In this document: in pieces, positions 33,535 through 44,190 of the stretch
Numbering within the stretch: position 1 is the first letter of the stretch
Layout of the letters: each line of letters begins with the position of its first letter
DNA from: Azonexus hydrophilus
GTDB taxonomy: Bacteria > Pseudomonadota > Gammaproteobacteria > Burkholderiales > Rhodocyclaceae
Assembly (NCBI RefSeq): GCF_905120355.1
Contig: NZ_CAJHOB010000012.1
Location: 1 to 64,000, forward strand
Direction of reading: 5' to 3'
DNA: 64,000 nucleotides
Notes under the pieces: model-generated
The model's input: the letters and a program-made list of their open reading frames with translations, nothing else
What the model was told of the DNA's origin: nothing
Database searches by the model: none
Program-made: the position numbers and the translations under genes

Positions 33535-34245
33535 ATGAGCAAACGTACGGTTCAATTCAGCATCTACCGCTACGATCCGGATAAGGACGACGCACCCTAT
33601 ATGCAGGATATTTCGGTCGAGCTCGAGCCGACCGACCGCAAACTGCTTGACGCGCTGGTCAAACTGAAGGCGAAGGACGATTCCCTGTCCTTCCGTCGCT
33701 CCTGTCGTGAAGGTGTCTGTGGCTCTGATGCCATGAACATCAATGGCAAGAACGGTCTGGCCTGTCTGATCAATGTCGAGGATCTCAAGCAGCCGATCGT
33801 GCTGCGCCCGCTGCCGGCACTGCCGGTCATTCGCGACCTGATCGTCGACATGACCCAGTTCTTCAAGCAATACCACTCGATCAAGCCCTATCTGATCAAC
33901 AACGATCCGCCGCCGGAACGCGAGCGTCTGCAATCGCCGGAAGATCGTGAGGAGCTCGACGGTCTCTACGAATGCATCCTGTGTGCCTGCTGTTCGACGG
34001 CTTGCCCGTCGTTCTGGTGGAATCCGGACAAATTCGTCGGTCCGGCCGGCTTGCTGGCAGCTTATCGTTTCATCGCCGATACCCGTGATCAGGCCACCAA
34101 CGAGCGTCTGGATAACCTGGAAGATCCCTACCGCCTGTTCCGCTGTCACACCATCATGCACTGTGTCGATGTCTGTCCGAAGGGTCTCAACCCGACCAAG
34201 GCGATCGGCAAGATCAAGGACATGATGGTCAGTCGTGCAGTCTGA
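33535..34245 (+). CDS. sdhB: Succinate dehydrogenase iron-sulfur subunit
   Basis: This 236-residue protein has the [2Fe-2S] site [22 protein letters not shown], the [4Fe-4S] site [12 protein letters not shown] and the [3Fe-4S] site [17 protein letters not shown], all intact. It carries electrons from sdhA to quinone. Its TGA stop overlaps the ATG of sdhE. Confidence 0.98.
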   Translation: MSKRTVQFSIYRYDPDKDDAPYMQDISVELEPTDRKLLDALVKLKAKDDSLSFRRSCREGVCGSDAMNINGKNGLACLINVEDLKQPIVLRPLPALPVIRDLIVDMTQFFKQYHSIKPYLINNDPPPERERLQSPEDREELDGLYECILCACCSTACPSFWWNPDKFVGPAGLLAAYRFIADTRDQATNERLDNLEDPYRLFRCHTIMHCVDVCPKGLNPTKAIGKIKDMMVSRAV

Positions 34246-34511
34246 TGGAGCGTGCTGATTACGAACGCCTGCGCTGGCGTTGCATACGCCGTGCCCTGCT
34301 CGAGCTCGATATCACGCTGACGCGTTTTCTCGATGCCGGCTTCGCTGACCTCAGCGAAGCCGAGCAGGCGGCCTTCGTCGATCTCGTCGCGCTGGAGGAT
34401 CATGAACTCTGGTATCTGGTCAGCGGCAAGGAGGAGTGCGAGGGCGACCTCGCCCATTTCGCGCCGCTGGTTGAAAAGATTCGTAAGTGTTCAGTAAGGT
34501 TGGCGGATTAA
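34245..34511 (+). CDS. sdhE: FAD assembly factor SdhE
   Basis: The 88-residue helical protein carries the family motif (RLRWRCIRRALLELDITLTRFL; usual core RGM/RRG-E-D replaced by RRALLELD) and LEDHELWYLVSGKE. SdhE promotes covalent attachment of FAD to SdhA. Overlap with sdhB ensures coexpression. Confidence 0.92.
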   Translation: MERADYERLRWRCIRRALLELDITLTRFLDAGFADLSEAEQAAFVDLVALEDHELWYLVSGKEECEGDLAHFAPLVEKIRKCSVRLAD

Positions 34512-34585
34512 CTTTCGCCTGCTAACGAGACAAATAGTTTTGGCAGTGCAGTGATAAACCAATACCTGTAAAGGGAAAGAAACCC

Positions 34586-35884
34586 ATGACGACCGAACGC
34601 AAGGCAACTCTGAGCATCGACGGACAGTCCCCCGTCGAATTCCCGATCATGACCCCGACCCATGGCAACGATTGCATCGATATTCGTAGCCTGGGGGCCA
34701 AGACCGGTTTGTTTACTTACGATTCTGGTTTTCTCTCGACTGCCAGCTGTAAATCCACCATTACCTACATTGATGGTGACAAGGGCGAACTGCTCTACCG
34801 CGGCTATCCGATCGAGCAATTGGCTGAGAACTGTAGCTTCCTGGAAGTGGCTTACCTGCTGAAAAATGGCGAGTTGCCCAACGCCAAGGAAAAAGTCGAT
34901 TTCGAGACGGTCATCAAGAAGCACTCGATGGTGCATGATCAGCTCACCCGCTTCTTCAATGGTTTCCGCCGTGACGCACACCCGATGGCCGTCATGGTGG
35001 GGGTCGTCGGTGCGCTTTCCGCCTTCTATCACGAAGCGATGGATTTCTCCGATGCCGAGCATCGCAGCATCAGCTTCAACCGTATCGTTTCCAAGTTGCC
35101 GACCATCGTCGCCATGGCGTACAAATACAACAAGGGCATGCCCTTCATGTACCCGGACAACGAACTCGATTACACCGCCAACTTCATGCGCATGATGTTC
35201 GGTAGCCCGTGCGAGAAGTACGTGCCGAATCCGGTGCTGGTCAATGCGCTTGACGTGATCTTCACGCTGCATGCCGACCACGAACAGAATGCCTCGACTT
35301 CCACCGTGCGCCTGGCCGGCTCCTCCGGTGCCAATCCGTTCGCCTGCATCTCGGCCGGTATCGCCTGCCTGTGGGGTCCGGCACACGGCGGTGCCAACGA
35401 AGCCTGCCTCAACATGCTGGAAGAAATCGGCGATGTCTCGCGCGTGGGTGAATACATCAAACGCGCCAAAGACAAGAACGATCCGTTCAAGCTGATGGGC
35501 TTCGGTCATCGTGTGTACAAGAACTTCGACCCGCGCGCCAAGTTGATGCGCAAGGTCTGCAACGATGTTCTTGGCGAACTGGGTTTGCAGAACGATCGTC
35601 TGTTCAAGCTTGCCATGGAACTGGAAAAGATCGCTCTGGAAGACGACTACTTTGTCGAGAAGAAGCTCTATCCGAATGTGGACTTCTACTCGGGTATCGT
35701 GCAAAAGGCGATCGGTGTCCCGACCGAAATGTTTACCTGCATCTTCGCACTCGCGCGTTCGGTGGGCTGGATGGCGCAGTGGGAAGAAATGATCTCCGAC
35801 CCGGAATACAAGATCGGTCGCCCGCGTCAGCTCTATGTCGGTGCTGCCAAGCGCGATGTCGTACCTCTCGCCAAGCGCGGTTGA
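34586..35884 (+). CDS. gltA: Citrate synthase (type II)
   Basis: This 432-residue enzyme has [22 protein letters not shown], the active-site His region [32 protein letters not shown] and the catalytic Asp near ...[13 protein letters not shown]. The N-terminal domain is that of the hexameric, NADH-sensitive type of Gram-negative bacteria. It lies 74 bases behind sdhE and is closed by a terminator. Confidence 0.98.
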   Translation: MTTERKATLSIDGQSPVEFPIMTPTHGNDCIDIRSLGAKTGLFTYDSGFLSTASCKSTITYIDGDKGELLYRGYPIEQLAENCSFLEVAYLLKNGELPNAKEKVDFETVIKKHSMVHDQLTRFFNGFRRDAHPMAVMVGVVGALSAFYHEAMDFSDAEHRSISFNRIVSKLPTIVAMAYKYNKGMPFMYPDNELDYTANFMRMMFGSPCEKYVPNPVLVNALDVIFTLHADHEQNASTSTVRLAGSSGANPFACISAGIACLWGPAHGGANEACLNMLEEIGDVSRVGEYIKRAKDKNDPFKLMGFGHRVYKNFDPRAKLMRKVCNDVLGELGLQNDRLFKLAMELEKIALEDDYFVEKKLYPNVDFYSGIVQKAIGVPTEMFTCIFALARSVGWMAQWEEMISDPEYKIGRPRQLYVGAAKRDVVPLAKRG

Positions 35885-35899
35885 TCGCATGCAATACGG

Positions 35900-35923
35900 G
35901 CGGCCGCAAGGCCGCCTTTTTCA
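35900..35923 (+). terminator. Intrinsic terminator behind gltA
   Basis: GCGGCC-GCAA-GGCCGC followed by CTTTTTC, 15 bases after the gltA stop, separating the sdh-gltA unit from the oxoglutarate dehydrogenase unit. Confidence 0.88.
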
Positions 35924-35977
35924 CATGTAGGGTCTTGTTGCTCTGCACAAAATGAAGGAACGCTGGTGGAGGCGCCT

Positions 35978-38821
35978 ATGAATACGATGAACGATAAGTT
36001 TGATAGCTCGCTTTATTTTGGTGGCAATGCCCCATTCGTCGAAGAGGTCTACGAAAATTACCTCAACGACCCGAGCTCAGTTTCCGCCGAGTGGCGTGAT
36101 TATTTTGACCGCCTGGCCCAGATGCCGGGTTTTGTCGCACGCGACGTGGCACATACGCCGGTGATTTCGGCGTTTGCAGAACTGGCGCGTGATGGCGGAT
36201 TCCGCCCGACCGTCGCACCAGCTGCGGGTGCTGAAAACAAAAAGCAGTCGGCGGTGGGCCAGATGGTGACCGCTTACCGCTCACTGGGCACCCGCTGGGC
36301 CGACCTCGATCCGCTCAAGCGTTTGCCGCGTCCCAAGCTCGATGAGCTGGAGCCCTCTTTCTACGGGTTTACCGATGCCGATTTGAAGCAGGTGTTCAAT
36401 GTCGGTTCGCTCAAGGGATTGCCGGAAAATTCGCAGCTGTCGGAAATTCTGGAAACCTTGCGCCAGACGTATTGCGGCACCATCGGTGTCGAGTACATGT
36501 ACATGACGGATTACGATGAGAAGCGCTGGCTGCAGGACAAGCTGGAAAGTATCCGCTCGCGGCCGACCTTCAACAGCGAACAGAAAAAACGCATTCTCGA
36601 ACGTCTGACCGCTGCTGAAACCCTGGAGCGCTACCTGCATACCAAGTATGTCGGGCAGAAGCGCTTCTCGCTCGAAGGTGGCGAATCACTGATCGTTGCC
36701 ATGGATGAAGCCATCCGCTGTGGCGGTTCGCTTGGTGTTGATGAGGTTGTGGTTGGCATGGCCCACCGTGGCCGCCTCAACGTGCTGGTCAATACCTTGG
36801 GCAAGGCCCCGTCGATGCTGTTCGAGGAATTCGAAGGCAAGAAAAAGAGCGATCTGTCGGCGGGCGATGTCAAGTACCACATGGGCTTCTCCTCCGATGT
36901 GTCCACGCCGGGAGGCCCGTGCCATCTGACGCTGGCTTTCAACCCGTCGCACCTGGAAATCGTCAATCCGGTGGTCGAAGGTTCGGTCTATGCCCGCCAG
37001 GTACGGCGCGGTGAAGGCAGCAAGCAGAAGGTGATGCCCATCCTCATTCACGGCGATGCGGCGGTGGCTGGCCAGGGTGTCAACCAGGAAATGCTCAACT
37101 TCTCGCAGACGCGCGGTTACGGTGTGGGGGGTACGCTGCACATCGTGGTCAACAACCAGGTGGGCTTCACGACATCCGACCCGCGAGACTATCGCTCCGG
37201 TCATTACTGCACCGACATCTTCAAGATGGTCGATGCGCCGATCTTCCACGTCAATGGTGACGATCCGGAAGCGGTGGCGCTGGTGACCCAGATTGCGGTC
37301 GAATATCGCCAGACCTTCCACAAGAATGTGGTGGTCGACATCATCTGTTATCGCAAGCTCGGGCACAACGAGCAGGACGAGCCGATGGTGACGCAGCCCT
37401 TGATGTACAAGATCATCAACAAGCATCCGGGGACGCGCAAACTCTACGGCGACAAGCTGATTGCCGAAGGTATCCTGGTAGCCGAGGGCCCCGATCAGAT
37501 GATCGCCGAATATCGCGCTCACCTCGACAAGGGGGAACTGCTGTACAACCCGGTGCTCGCGGGCTACAAGCACCCGATGACGATTGACTGGGCTCCGTTC
37601 CTGACCAAGCGTTATATCGAAACTTGCGACACCACCGTGCCGATGGCTGAGTTGCAGCGCCTGGCGCAGCGACTGACGACGATTCCCGAAGGCTTTACCC
37701 TGCATTCCCGGGTCAAGAAGATTGTCGAGGATCGCGCCGCCATGGGCGAGGGCAAGCTGCCGGTTGACTGGGGCATGGCTGAAAACCTGGCCTACGCCTC
37801 GTTGCTGGTTTCTGGTTACGGTGTGCGTATTTCCGGCGAGGACGTCGGTCGCGGTACCTTCTTCCACCGCCATGCTGCCTTCCACGACCAGAACCGTACC
37901 AGTTGGGATGCCGGCACCTATCATCCGCTGAAGAACTTGCAGGAGAAGCAGGCCGGCTTCCAGTGCTTCGATTCGGTGCTGTCGGAAGAGGCTGTGCTGG
38001 CTTTCGATTACGGCTACTCGTCGGCCAACCCGTACGAACTGGTGATCTGGGAAGGCCAGTTCGGTGATTTCGCCAACGGCGCCCAGGTCGTTATCGACCA
38101 GTTCATTGCTTCCGGTGAAGCCAAGTGGGGTCGTGCTTCCGGTCTGGTCATGCTGCTGCCGCACGGTTACGAAGGCCAGGGGCCGGAGCACTCCTCTGCC
38201 CGTCTGGAACGCTTCATGCAGGCCTGTGCCGAAAACAATATGGAAGTTTGTGTGCCGACTACGGCGGCTCAGGTCTTCCACATGCTGCGTCGTCAGGCGG
38301 TGCGCATGCAGCGCAAACCGCTGATCGTGATGTCGCCGAAGTCGCTGCTGCGCCACAAAGATGCCGCTTCGTCGCTGGAAGAACTGGCCAACGGCGAGTT
38401 CAAGCGTGTCATTGGCGAAGTGGATGATCTTGATCCGAAGAAGGTCAAGCGCGTGATCCTGTGCAGTGGCAAGGTCTATTACGATCTGGTCAATGCCCGT
38501 CGCGAGAAGAAGATCAACGACATCGCCATCGTGCGTCTGGAGCAGCTCTATCCGTTCCCGAAAGATTCGCTCGAGAAGGAAATGGCCAAGTATCCCAAGG
38601 CGACCGAAATCGTCTGGGCGCAGGAAGAGCCGCGTAATCAGGGCGCCTGGTACTGGATGGCTTCGCGCCATCATCTGGTGAGCCAGATCGGACCGAAGCA
38701 GAAATTGCTGCTGGTGGCGCGCCCGGCATCGTCGTCGCCGGCCGTGGGGTATCTCGCCAAGCACAACGAGCAACAAAAGGCATTGATCGAGTCCGCTCTG
38801 GGCAAGATCGACTACCAATAA
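35978..38821 (+). CDS. sucA: 2-oxoglutarate dehydrogenase E1 component
   Basis: This 947-residue thiamine-diphosphate enzyme begins MNTMNDKFDSSLYFGGNAPF, a short lipoyl-domain-binding segment. It contains VVVGMAHRGRLNVLVNTLGK, MGFSSDVSTPGGPCHLTLAFNPSHLEIVNPVVEG, a ThDP motif near HGDAAVAGQGVNQE, and LLPHGYEGQGPEHSSARLERF in the pyrimidine domain. GTG 35966 would add four residues; ATG 35978 sits at the right distance from GGAGG. It is the first gene of odhA-sucB-lpd. Confidence 0.97.
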   Translation: MNTMNDKFDSSLYFGGNAPFVEEVYENYLNDPSSVSAEWRDYFDRLAQMPGFVARDVAHTPVISAFAELARDGGFRPTVAPAAGAENKKQSAVGQMVTAYRSLGTRWADLDPLKRLPRPKLDELEPSFYGFTDADLKQVFNVGSLKGLPENSQLSEILETLRQTYCGTIGVEYMYMTDYDEKRWLQDKLESIRSRPTFNSEQKKRILERLTAAETLERYLHTKYVGQKRFSLEGGESLIVAMDEAIRCGGSLGVDEVVVGMAHRGRLNVLVNTLGKAPSMLFEEFEGKKKSDLSAGDVKYHMGFSSDVSTPGGPCHLTLAFNPSHLEIVNPVVEGSVYARQVRRGEGSKQKVMPILIHGDAAVAGQGVNQEMLNFSQTRGYGVGGTLHIVVNNQVGFTTSDPRDYRSGHYCTDIFKMVDAPIFHVNGDDPEAVALVTQIAVEYRQTFHKNVVVDIICYRKLGHNEQDEPMVTQPLMYKIINKHPGTRKLYGDKLIAEGILVAEGPDQMIAEYRAHLDKGELLYNPVLAGYKHPMTIDWAPFLTKRYIETCDTTVPMAELQRLAQRLTTIPEGFTLHSRVKKIVEDRAAMGEGKLPVDWGMAENLAYASLLVSGYGVRISGEDVGRGTFFHRHAAFHDQNRTSWDAGTYHPLKNLQEKQAGFQCFDSVLSEEAVLAFDYGYSSANPYELVIWEGQFGDFANGAQVVIDQFIASGEAKWGRASGLVMLLPHGYEGQGPEHSSARLERFMQACAENNMEVCVPTTAAQVFHMLRRQAVRMQRKPLIVMSPKSLLRHKDAASSLEELANGEFKRVIGEVDDLDPKKVKRVILCSGKVYYDLVNARREKKINDIAIVRLEQLYPFPKDSLEKEMAKYPKATEIVWAQEEPRNQGAWYWMASRHHLVSQIGPKQKLLLVARPASSSPAVGYLAKHNEQQKALIESALGKIDYQ

Positions 38822-38845
38822 CTACTACCGCAGAGTGGAGTCATC

Positions 38846-40084
38846 ATGAGCATTATCGAAGTTCAAGTTCCGCAACTGTCCGAGTCCGTCGCCGAGGGCA
38901 CGCTCGCTACGTGGAAAAAGAAGGTGGGCGAAGCTGTCGCCCGCGACGAAATCCTGGTCGATATCGAGACCGACAAGGTCGTTCTGGAAGTGCCCTCGCC
39001 GGGTGCCGGTGTGCTGGTGGAAATCATCAAGGGTGATGGTGACACGGTGGTTTCCGGTGAATTGATCGCCAAGATCGATACCACCGCCGTTGCGGGCGCC
39101 GTGGCGCCGGCAGCGGAAGCGCCGAAAGCAGCCGCACCGACGCCGGCTGCTGCTCCGGCTGCGAGTGCTCCGGCGGGTAGCGCCAGCCCGGCCGCCCGCA
39201 AGATTCTCGAAGAAAAGGGCGTTGCGGCTGCGGATGTGGCCGGTTCTGGTCGTGGCGGCCGCGTGACCAAGGAAGACGCCGTTGCTGCCCAGGCACGGGC
39301 TGCAGCACCGTCTGGTCCGGTGGCTGCGGGCAAGAGCGCACTGGCTTCCCTGCCGGTACCCAATTCCGGTGTGGCTCTGGGTGATCGTCCGGAAGAGCGT
39401 GTGCCGATGACCCGTCTGCGCGCCCGTATCGCCGAGCGGCTGATTCAATCGCAGCAGACCAATGCCATCCTGACCACCTTCAATGAAGTCAACATGGCGC
39501 CGGTCATGGCGTTGCGCAAGCAATATGGCGAGAAGTTCGAGAAGACTCACGGCGTGCGTCTTGGCTTCATGGGCTTCTTTGTCAAGGCGGCCGTTGCCGC
39601 TCTGCAGCGCTTCCCGATCCTGAACGCTTCGGTCGATGGGAACGATATCGTCTATCACGGCTATATTGACATCGGTATCGCCGTCGGTTCGCCGCGGGGT
39701 CTGGTCGTGCCCATCCTGCGCAATGCTGATCAGATGTCGATCGCCGATATCGAGAAGAAGATTGCTGAATTCGGCCAGAAGGCCAAGGATGGCAAGATCT
39801 CCATCGAGGACCTGACCGGTGGCACCTTCTCCATCTCCAACGGCGGCATCTTCGGCTCGATGATGTCCACGCCGATCATCAATCCGCCGCAGTCGGCCAT
39901 TCTCGGCATTCACGCCACCAAGGATCGTGCCGTGGTCGAGAACGGGCAGGTCGTGGTGCGGCCGATGAACTATCTGGCCATGTCCTACGACCACCGCATC
40001 ATCGACGGCCGCGAAGCGGTGCTCGGTCTGGTGACGATGAAGGAAGCGCTGGAAGATCCGGCGCGTCTGCTGCTCGCAGTCTGA
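38846..40084 (+). CDS. sucB: Dihydrolipoyl succinyltransferase (E2)
   Basis: This 412-residue protein has a lipoyl domain with the modified Lys in [18 protein letters not shown], an Ala/Pro-rich linker, a peripheral-subunit-binding domain ([31 protein letters not shown]) and a catalytic domain ending in the active His motif [12 protein letters not shown]. It transfers succinyl groups to CoA and lies 24 bases behind sucA. Confidence 0.97.
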   Translation: MSIIEVQVPQLSESVAEGTLATWKKKVGEAVARDEILVDIETDKVVLEVPSPGAGVLVEIIKGDGDTVVSGELIAKIDTTAVAGAVAPAAEAPKAAAPTPAAAPAASAPAGSASPAARKILEEKGVAAADVAGSGRGGRVTKEDAVAAQARAAAPSGPVAAGKSALASLPVPNSGVALGDRPEERVPMTRLRARIAERLIQSQQTNAILTTFNEVNMAPVMALRKQYGEKFEKTHGVRLGFMGFFVKAAVAALQRFPILNASVDGNDIVYHGYIDIGIAVGSPRGLVVPILRNADQMSIADIEKKIAEFGQKAKDGKISIEDLTGGTFSISNGGIFGSMMSTPIINPPQSAILGIHATKDRAVVENGQVVVRPMNYLAMSYDHRIIDGREAVLGLVTMKEALEDPARLLLAV

Positions 40085-40114
40085 TTACTGCCAGCGCGGA
40101 ATATGCAGTACCAG

Positions 40115-40162
40115 GCATGGGGGGTAGGGCGCAGGTTTCTCGCCTTGCTCCCCATGCTTTTT
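40115..40162 (+). terminator. Probable terminator or attenuator behind sucB
   Basis: GCATGGGG and CCCCATGC enclose a 26-base loop region with its own weaker pairing, followed by TTTTT. It stands between sucB and lpd and may reduce but not abolish read-through into lpd. Confidence 0.6.
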
Positions 40163-40267
40163 GAATCGTTATGAAAAGTGGATGGCTGCACCCTGCGCAG
40201 CTTGAGTGCGAAGCGGTTTTCCGCATTTCAAGTTATGTCAGCGCGGCTGTTCGCTCAGGAGAATTAA

Positions 40268-41692
40268 ATGTCCAGTAAACAATTCGATGTGCTCGTTATC
40301 GGCGGTGGTCCTGGTGGCTATGTCGCCGCCATCCGCGCCGCCCAGCTCGGTTTCAACACCGCTTGCGCCGAATCCAACGCCTATGCCGATCCGAAGGGCG
40401 AGCCGCGTCTCGGCGGTACCTGCCTGAACGTCGGCTGCATCCCGTCCAAGGCGCTGCTGCGCTCTTCCGAACTGTACGAGGAAGCCAATCACTCCTTCGC
40501 CATGCACGGCATCTCGGCCAAGGGGGTCAGCATCGATGTGCCGACCATGATCGGCCGCAAGAACACCATCGTCACCCAGCTGACCGGCGGCATCCGCGGC
40601 CTGTTCAAGAAGAACAAGGTCACCGGCCTCAACGGCCACGCCAGCTTTGCCGGCAAGGAAGGCGAGCTGTACAAGGTCAAGGTGGGCGAGGAAGAAGTCC
40701 TGGCCAAGCACGTGATCATCGCCACCGGCTCCAAGCCGCGCCACCTCGACGGCATCCCGGTCGACAACAAGGTCATCTGCGACAACGTCGGCGCGCTCGA
40801 TTTCGACGCTGCACCGAAGCGTCTGGGCGTCATCGGTGCCGGCGTCATCGGCCTGGAAATGGGTTCGGTCTGGCGTCGTCTCGGTACCGACGTGACCGTG
40901 CTCGAAGCCGCGCCGGACTTCCTGCCGTTCGCCGACCAGGACATCGCCAAGGAAGCGCTCAAGCTGTTCACCAAGCAGGGCCTGAAGATCACCACCGGCA
41001 TCAAGCTGGGCAAGGTCACGGTGACCAAGAAGGGCGTCACCGTTGCTTATGAAGACAAGGACGGTGCCAAGACACTTGAGTGCGACAAACTGATCGTTTC
41101 GGTCGGCCGCATCCCGAACACCGATGGCCTCAACGGCGACGCCGTAGGCCTCAAGCTCAACGAGCGCGGCCAGGTCGAAGTCAATGGCCACTGCCAGACC
41201 AACCTGCCCAACGTCTGGGCGGTCGGCGACGTCGTCCGTGGTCCGATGCTGGCGCACAAGGCTTCGGAAGAGGGCGTCATGGTTGCCGAATTGATCGCCG
41301 GTCAGGCTGGTCATTGCAACTTCGACACCATCCCGGGCGTGGTCTACACCCATCCGGAAATCGCCTGGGTCGGCAAGACCGAACAGCAGCTCAAGGCCGA
41401 AGGCATTGCCTACAAGCCGGGCAAGGTGCCGTTCATGGCCAGTGGCCGTGCCCTCGGCCATGGCGACGCCAGCGGTTTTGTCAAAGTATTGGCCGATGCC
41501 AAGACTGACCGCATCCTGGGCGTGCACATCATTGGTAACAACGCCTCTGAACTGATTGCGGAAGCCGTGGTCACTATGGAGTTTGCCGGTGCATCCGAAG
41601 ACCTCGGCCGCATCTGCCATGCCCACCCGACGCTGTCGGAAATCGTGCACGAAGCCGCACTTGCCTGCGATAAACGCGCTCTGCATTTCTGA
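40268..41692 (+). CDS. lpdA: Dihydrolipoyl dehydrogenase (E3)
   Basis: This 474-residue flavoprotein has [23 protein letters not shown] (FAD), the redox disulfide [31 protein letters not shown] (NAD), [22 protein letters not shown] and the C-terminal [15 protein letters not shown] with the catalytic His-Glu. It reoxidises the lipoyl group of the oxoglutarate dehydrogenase complex. ATG 40268 has AGGAGAATTAA upstream. Confidence 0.98.
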   Translation: MSSKQFDVLVIGGGPGGYVAAIRAAQLGFNTACAESNAYADPKGEPRLGGTCLNVGCIPSKALLRSSELYEEANHSFAMHGISAKGVSIDVPTMIGRKNTIVTQLTGGIRGLFKKNKVTGLNGHASFAGKEGELYKVKVGEEEVLAKHVIIATGSKPRHLDGIPVDNKVICDNVGALDFDAAPKRLGVIGAGVIGLEMGSVWRRLGTDVTVLEAAPDFLPFADQDIAKEALKLFTKQGLKITTGIKLGKVTVTKKGVTVAYEDKDGAKTLECDKLIVSVGRIPNTDGLNGDAVGLKLNERGQVEVNGHCQTNLPNVWAVGDVVRGPMLAHKASEEGVMVAELIAGQAGHCNFDTIPGVVYTHPEIAWVGKTEQQLKAEGIAYKPGKVPFMASGRALGHGDASGFVKVLADAKTDRILGVHIIGNNASELIAEAVVTMEFAGASEDLGRICHAHPTLSEIVHEAALACDKRALHF

Positions 41693-41708
41693 TTGTGCGC
41701 TTTTCCCC

Positions 41709-41741
41709 TAAAAGCGGTTGCGGCAACGTGACCGCTTTTTC
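41709..41741 (+). terminator. Intrinsic terminator behind lpd
   Basis: AAAAGCGG, a 14-base loop and CCGCTTTTTCTTTT, 20 bases after the lpd stop. Confidence 0.8.
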
Positions 41742-41758
41742 TTTTGAGATTCGAATCC

Positions 41759-42682
41759 ATGCCAATCATTCTTGCCAACCCGCGCGGTTTCTGTGCTGGC
41801 GTCGAACGCGCCATCGCCATTGTGGAGCGCGCCCTGGAAAAATTCGGGGCGCCGATCTACGTGCGGCATGAGGTGGTGCACAACAAATTCGTCTGCGATG
41901 ATCTGCGCAGCAAAGGGGCAGTGTTTGTTGAGGAACTGAGTGAGGTTCCCGCAGGAAATACGGTGATTTTCAGTGCCCATGGGGTGTCGCAGGCCATACG
42001 GAGCGAGGCGGAACAGCGCGGTCTCAAGGTCTTTGATGCAACCTGCCCGTTGGTGACCAAGGTGCACCTCGAAGTCGGCCGCATGCGCAAGGGGGAGCGT
42101 GAAATTGTGATGATTGGCCACAAGGGGCATCCGGAAGTCGAGGGCACCATGGGCCAGGTGCAGGGCGGCATGTATCTGGTGGAAACACCGGAGGATGTGG
42201 CAACCCTGCAGGTCAAAGACCCCGAGTATCTTGCCTACGTGACCCAGACGACACTGTCGATCGACGATGCCGGGCGGGTGATTGCCGCTCTGCGCGCACG
42301 TTTTCCAGCGATTCAGGGGCCGAAGAAGGACGACATCTGCTATGCCACGCAGAACCGCCAGGATGCGGTCAAGGCCCTGGCCGATGTCTGTGATCTGGTG
42401 ATTGTCGTCGGTAGTCAGAACAGTTCGAATTCCCGCCGCCTGAAGGAAGTGGCTGCCGGGCGCGGTATTGATGCTTATCTGGTGGATGCGGCGGATGAAA
42501 TCGATGCGGGATGGCTGGTCGGGAAAACACAAATCGGTGTGACTGCCGGTGCATCAGCGCCGGATGTGCTGGTGCAGCAGGTCGTGGCGCGCCTGCAGGC
42601 ATTGTCCGGTGCGCCCGTCGCGCAGTTGCAGGGCGTGGAGGAGGCGGTTTATTTTCCGCTTCCCAAGGAGTTGGCGGGCTGA
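41759..42682 (+). CDS. ispH: 4-hydroxy-3-methylbut-2-enyl diphosphate reductase
   Basis: This 307-residue iron-sulfur enzyme of the MEP isoprenoid pathway has [16 protein letters not shown] (first cluster Cys), [11 protein letters not shown] (second Cys), [29 protein letters not shown], and [11 protein letters not shown] (third Cys). The last step makes IPP and DMAPP. An upstream TTG (41744) would add five residues. ATG 41759 fits the family. Confidence 0.97.
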   Translation: MPIILANPRGFCAGVERAIAIVERALEKFGAPIYVRHEVVHNKFVCDDLRSKGAVFVEELSEVPAGNTVIFSAHGVSQAIRSEAEQRGLKVFDATCPLVTKVHLEVGRMRKGEREIVMIGHKGHPEVEGTMGQVQGGMYLVETPEDVATLQVKDPEYLAYVTQTTLSIDDAGRVIAALRARFPAIQGPKKDDICYATQNRQDAVKALADVCDLVIVVGSQNSSNSRRLKEVAAGRGIDAYLVDAADEIDAGWLVGKTQIGVTAGASAPDVLVQQVVARLQALSGAPVAQLQGVEEAVYFPLPKELAG

Positions 42683-42692
42683 CTTGCCGCGC

Positions 42693-42720
42693 AAAAAAAG
42701 ACCCCGGCCGTGGCCGGGGT
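42693..42720 (-). terminator. Terminator between convergent ispH and fadL
   Basis: ACCCCGGCC-AC-GGCCGGGGTC is followed on the minus strand by TTTTTTT. It lies 29 bases behind the fadL stop and can also serve ispH. Confidence 0.88.
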
Positions 42721-42748
42721 GAAGGCAGAGAATAAGGGTTCCGCTGGA

Positions 42749-44044
42749 TTAGAAGTTGTAGTTCATCTGCACCGAATACAGGTTGGCGTGGGTCTTGAAC
42801 TTGCCATGGACGGTTTGCAGGGTGACCGTTTCGCTGGTGTCGGTGACGGGGCGTGCCGTATCCGAGTTCTTGAAGAAGATGCGCGCATAGCCGAAATCGA
42901 GCGATGCATTCTTGTTCACCTGCCAGCGGGCGCCGAAAGCGAGCCAGGTGCGGTCGGAGTCTGGCACGGTCATTGTCCGGTGCTTCGAATCCGGTACCGG
43001 CGACTCATCGTAAGCAATGCCGGCGCGCAGATTCCAGGCGTTGTTCAGCTGATATTTCGCGCCCACGCCCACCCGCCAGGTGTCTTCAAAGTTGTAGCGC
43101 AGCGGGGCCGTCGCGCGGCCTTTGGTATCGGCAAAAACGGGCATCAGCGCGTCAACGGAACTCCAGCCGGTCCAGGTGGCGTCGGCCAGCAGTTCGAGAC
43201 GATCATTCAGCTTGTGGCTAATGGCGAGAGAAAAGTTATCCGGGGTTTCCAGCGTTGCCTCGATGTCGCGATTCATCATGAAAGCCGGTACTTTCTGGCT
43301 GCCTTCCAGGTCAAACTTGATCTTGGAACGGTAGGCCAGACCGATTCTGGTGTGCTCGGTCGGCTGCAACATGACACCCACGTTCCAGCCCCAGGCCGTG
43401 TCGTCGCCCTTCAGCGTACCCTGCGGGCCGGCCAGCGAGACCGGGGTGTGCTGGCGGAATTCGATCTCGCTCTTGGCGAAGTTGAGGCCGAAACCGATGG
43501 AGAGTAGGTCATTGACCTTGTAGGCGAGCGACGGGTTGAGGTTGATCTGGTGGATGGAGGTGTATTTACCGGAGAAGCGGCCGGCGAAGTTGTCGTCATA
43601 CTCGGTTTCGCTGCCGAAGGTCACGGAGACGCCAACGCCAGCGCGCAGGGCCGGGGTGATGGCGTAGCTGTAATAAAAGGCAGGGACAACGGAAGTGCCG
43701 CCACCGTTGCCGCCGTTGTCACCGACCGGATGGAACAAGCCGGTAGGCGCGCCGGCGGCAGTCAGTACCGGCATGCGCGTTGTGCCGGTGTCGGAAAAAC
43801 GGACCGAGCGCTGGATGGCTGTCGCGCCGAGGGAAATGCTGTGACCCATGGGCAGATAGGTCATCCCGGCTGGGTTGAAAAAGATCGTGCTGGCGTCTTC
43901 GGCGACGGCAGCGGCACCGGCATAGGCAACGCTGGTGCCGGCAGCGTTCTGGTTTTGCAGTTGAAAGCCGGAAGCGGCTGCGGTGCCGGCGAAGGCCATG
44001 CTGATCAGGCCGGGAAGAAGGCGTACGGCAAGGTGCTGGTTCAT
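42749..44044 (-). CDS. fadL: FadL-type outer membrane long-chain fatty acid transporter
   Basis: This 431-residue protein has a signal peptide ending AAASG. The hatch motif SGFQLQNQNAAGTSVAYAGA and EDASTIFFNPAGMTYLP, hallmark of the FadL/OMPP1 family, follow. A 14-strand barrel ends in YSVQMNYNF. It lets hydrophobic substrates such as fatty acids enter by lateral diffusion. It is the last gene of the leftward fatty-acid cluster and has its own promoter region with a TetR-type palindrome at 44107-44122. Confidence 0.93.
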   Translation of the reverse strand: MNQHLAVRLLPGLISMAFAGTAAASGFQLQNQNAAGTSVAYAGAAAVAEDASTIFFNPAGMTYLPMGHSISLGATAIQRSVRFSDTGTTRMPVLTAAGAPTGLFHPVGDNGGNGGGTSVVPAFYYSYAITPALRAGVGVSVTFGSETEYDDNFAGRFSGKYTSIHQINLNPSLAYKVNDLLSIGFGLNFAKSEIEFRQHTPVSLAGPQGTLKGDDTAWGWNVGVMLQPTEHTRIGLAYRSKIKFDLEGSQKVPAFMMNRDIEATLETPDNFSLAISHKLNDRLELLADATWTGWSSVDALMPVFADTKGRATAPLRYNFEDTWRVGVGAKYQLNNAWNLRAGIAYDESPVPDSKHRTMTVPDSDRTWLAFGARWQVNKNASLDFGYARIFFKNSDTARPVTDTSETVTLQTVHGKFKTHANLYSVQMNYNF

Positions 44045-44106
44045 GGGTTTGTCTCCTGGTTTTATGGATTAGGGAATTTCTTCCCGATGGGTGAAACTAT
44101 TAAACA

Positions 44107-44122
44107 TCAAACAAACGTTTGA
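44107..44122. promoter_or_regulatory. TetR-type operator upstream of fadL
   Basis: TCAAACAAACGTTTGA is a near-perfect palindrome (core CAAACGTTTG) 62 bases before the fadL start. On the opposite strand it matches the palindrome upstream of the TetR gene (51514-51531) at 14 of 16 positions. PsrA/FadP-type fatty-acid regulators bind sites of this kind. Confidence 0.65.
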
Positions 44123-44138
44123 AATACTGTTTGTTTGT

Positions 44139-44181
44139 AAAAAAACCGGGCGTGTGTTGTGTTAGTGCAACACTCGCCCGG
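44139..44181 (-). terminator. Terminator behind the fadB-like gene
   Basis: On the minus strand CCGGGCGAGTGTTG and CAACACACGCCCGG pair around a short loop and are followed by seven T. It lies 9 bases after the stop of the 44191 gene. Confidence 0.85.
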
Positions 44182-44190
44182 CAGGGGATG

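Noticed and set aside
31843-34161. A 772-residue open frame antisense to sdhA and sdhB
   Set aside because: Long antisense frames arise from codon bias in GC-rich genes; the plus strand holds intact sdhA/sdhB with all cofactor sites.
36686-38818. A 710-residue open frame antisense to sucA
   Set aside because: Same reason: sucA is complete on the plus strand and the antisense translation has no recognisable fold.
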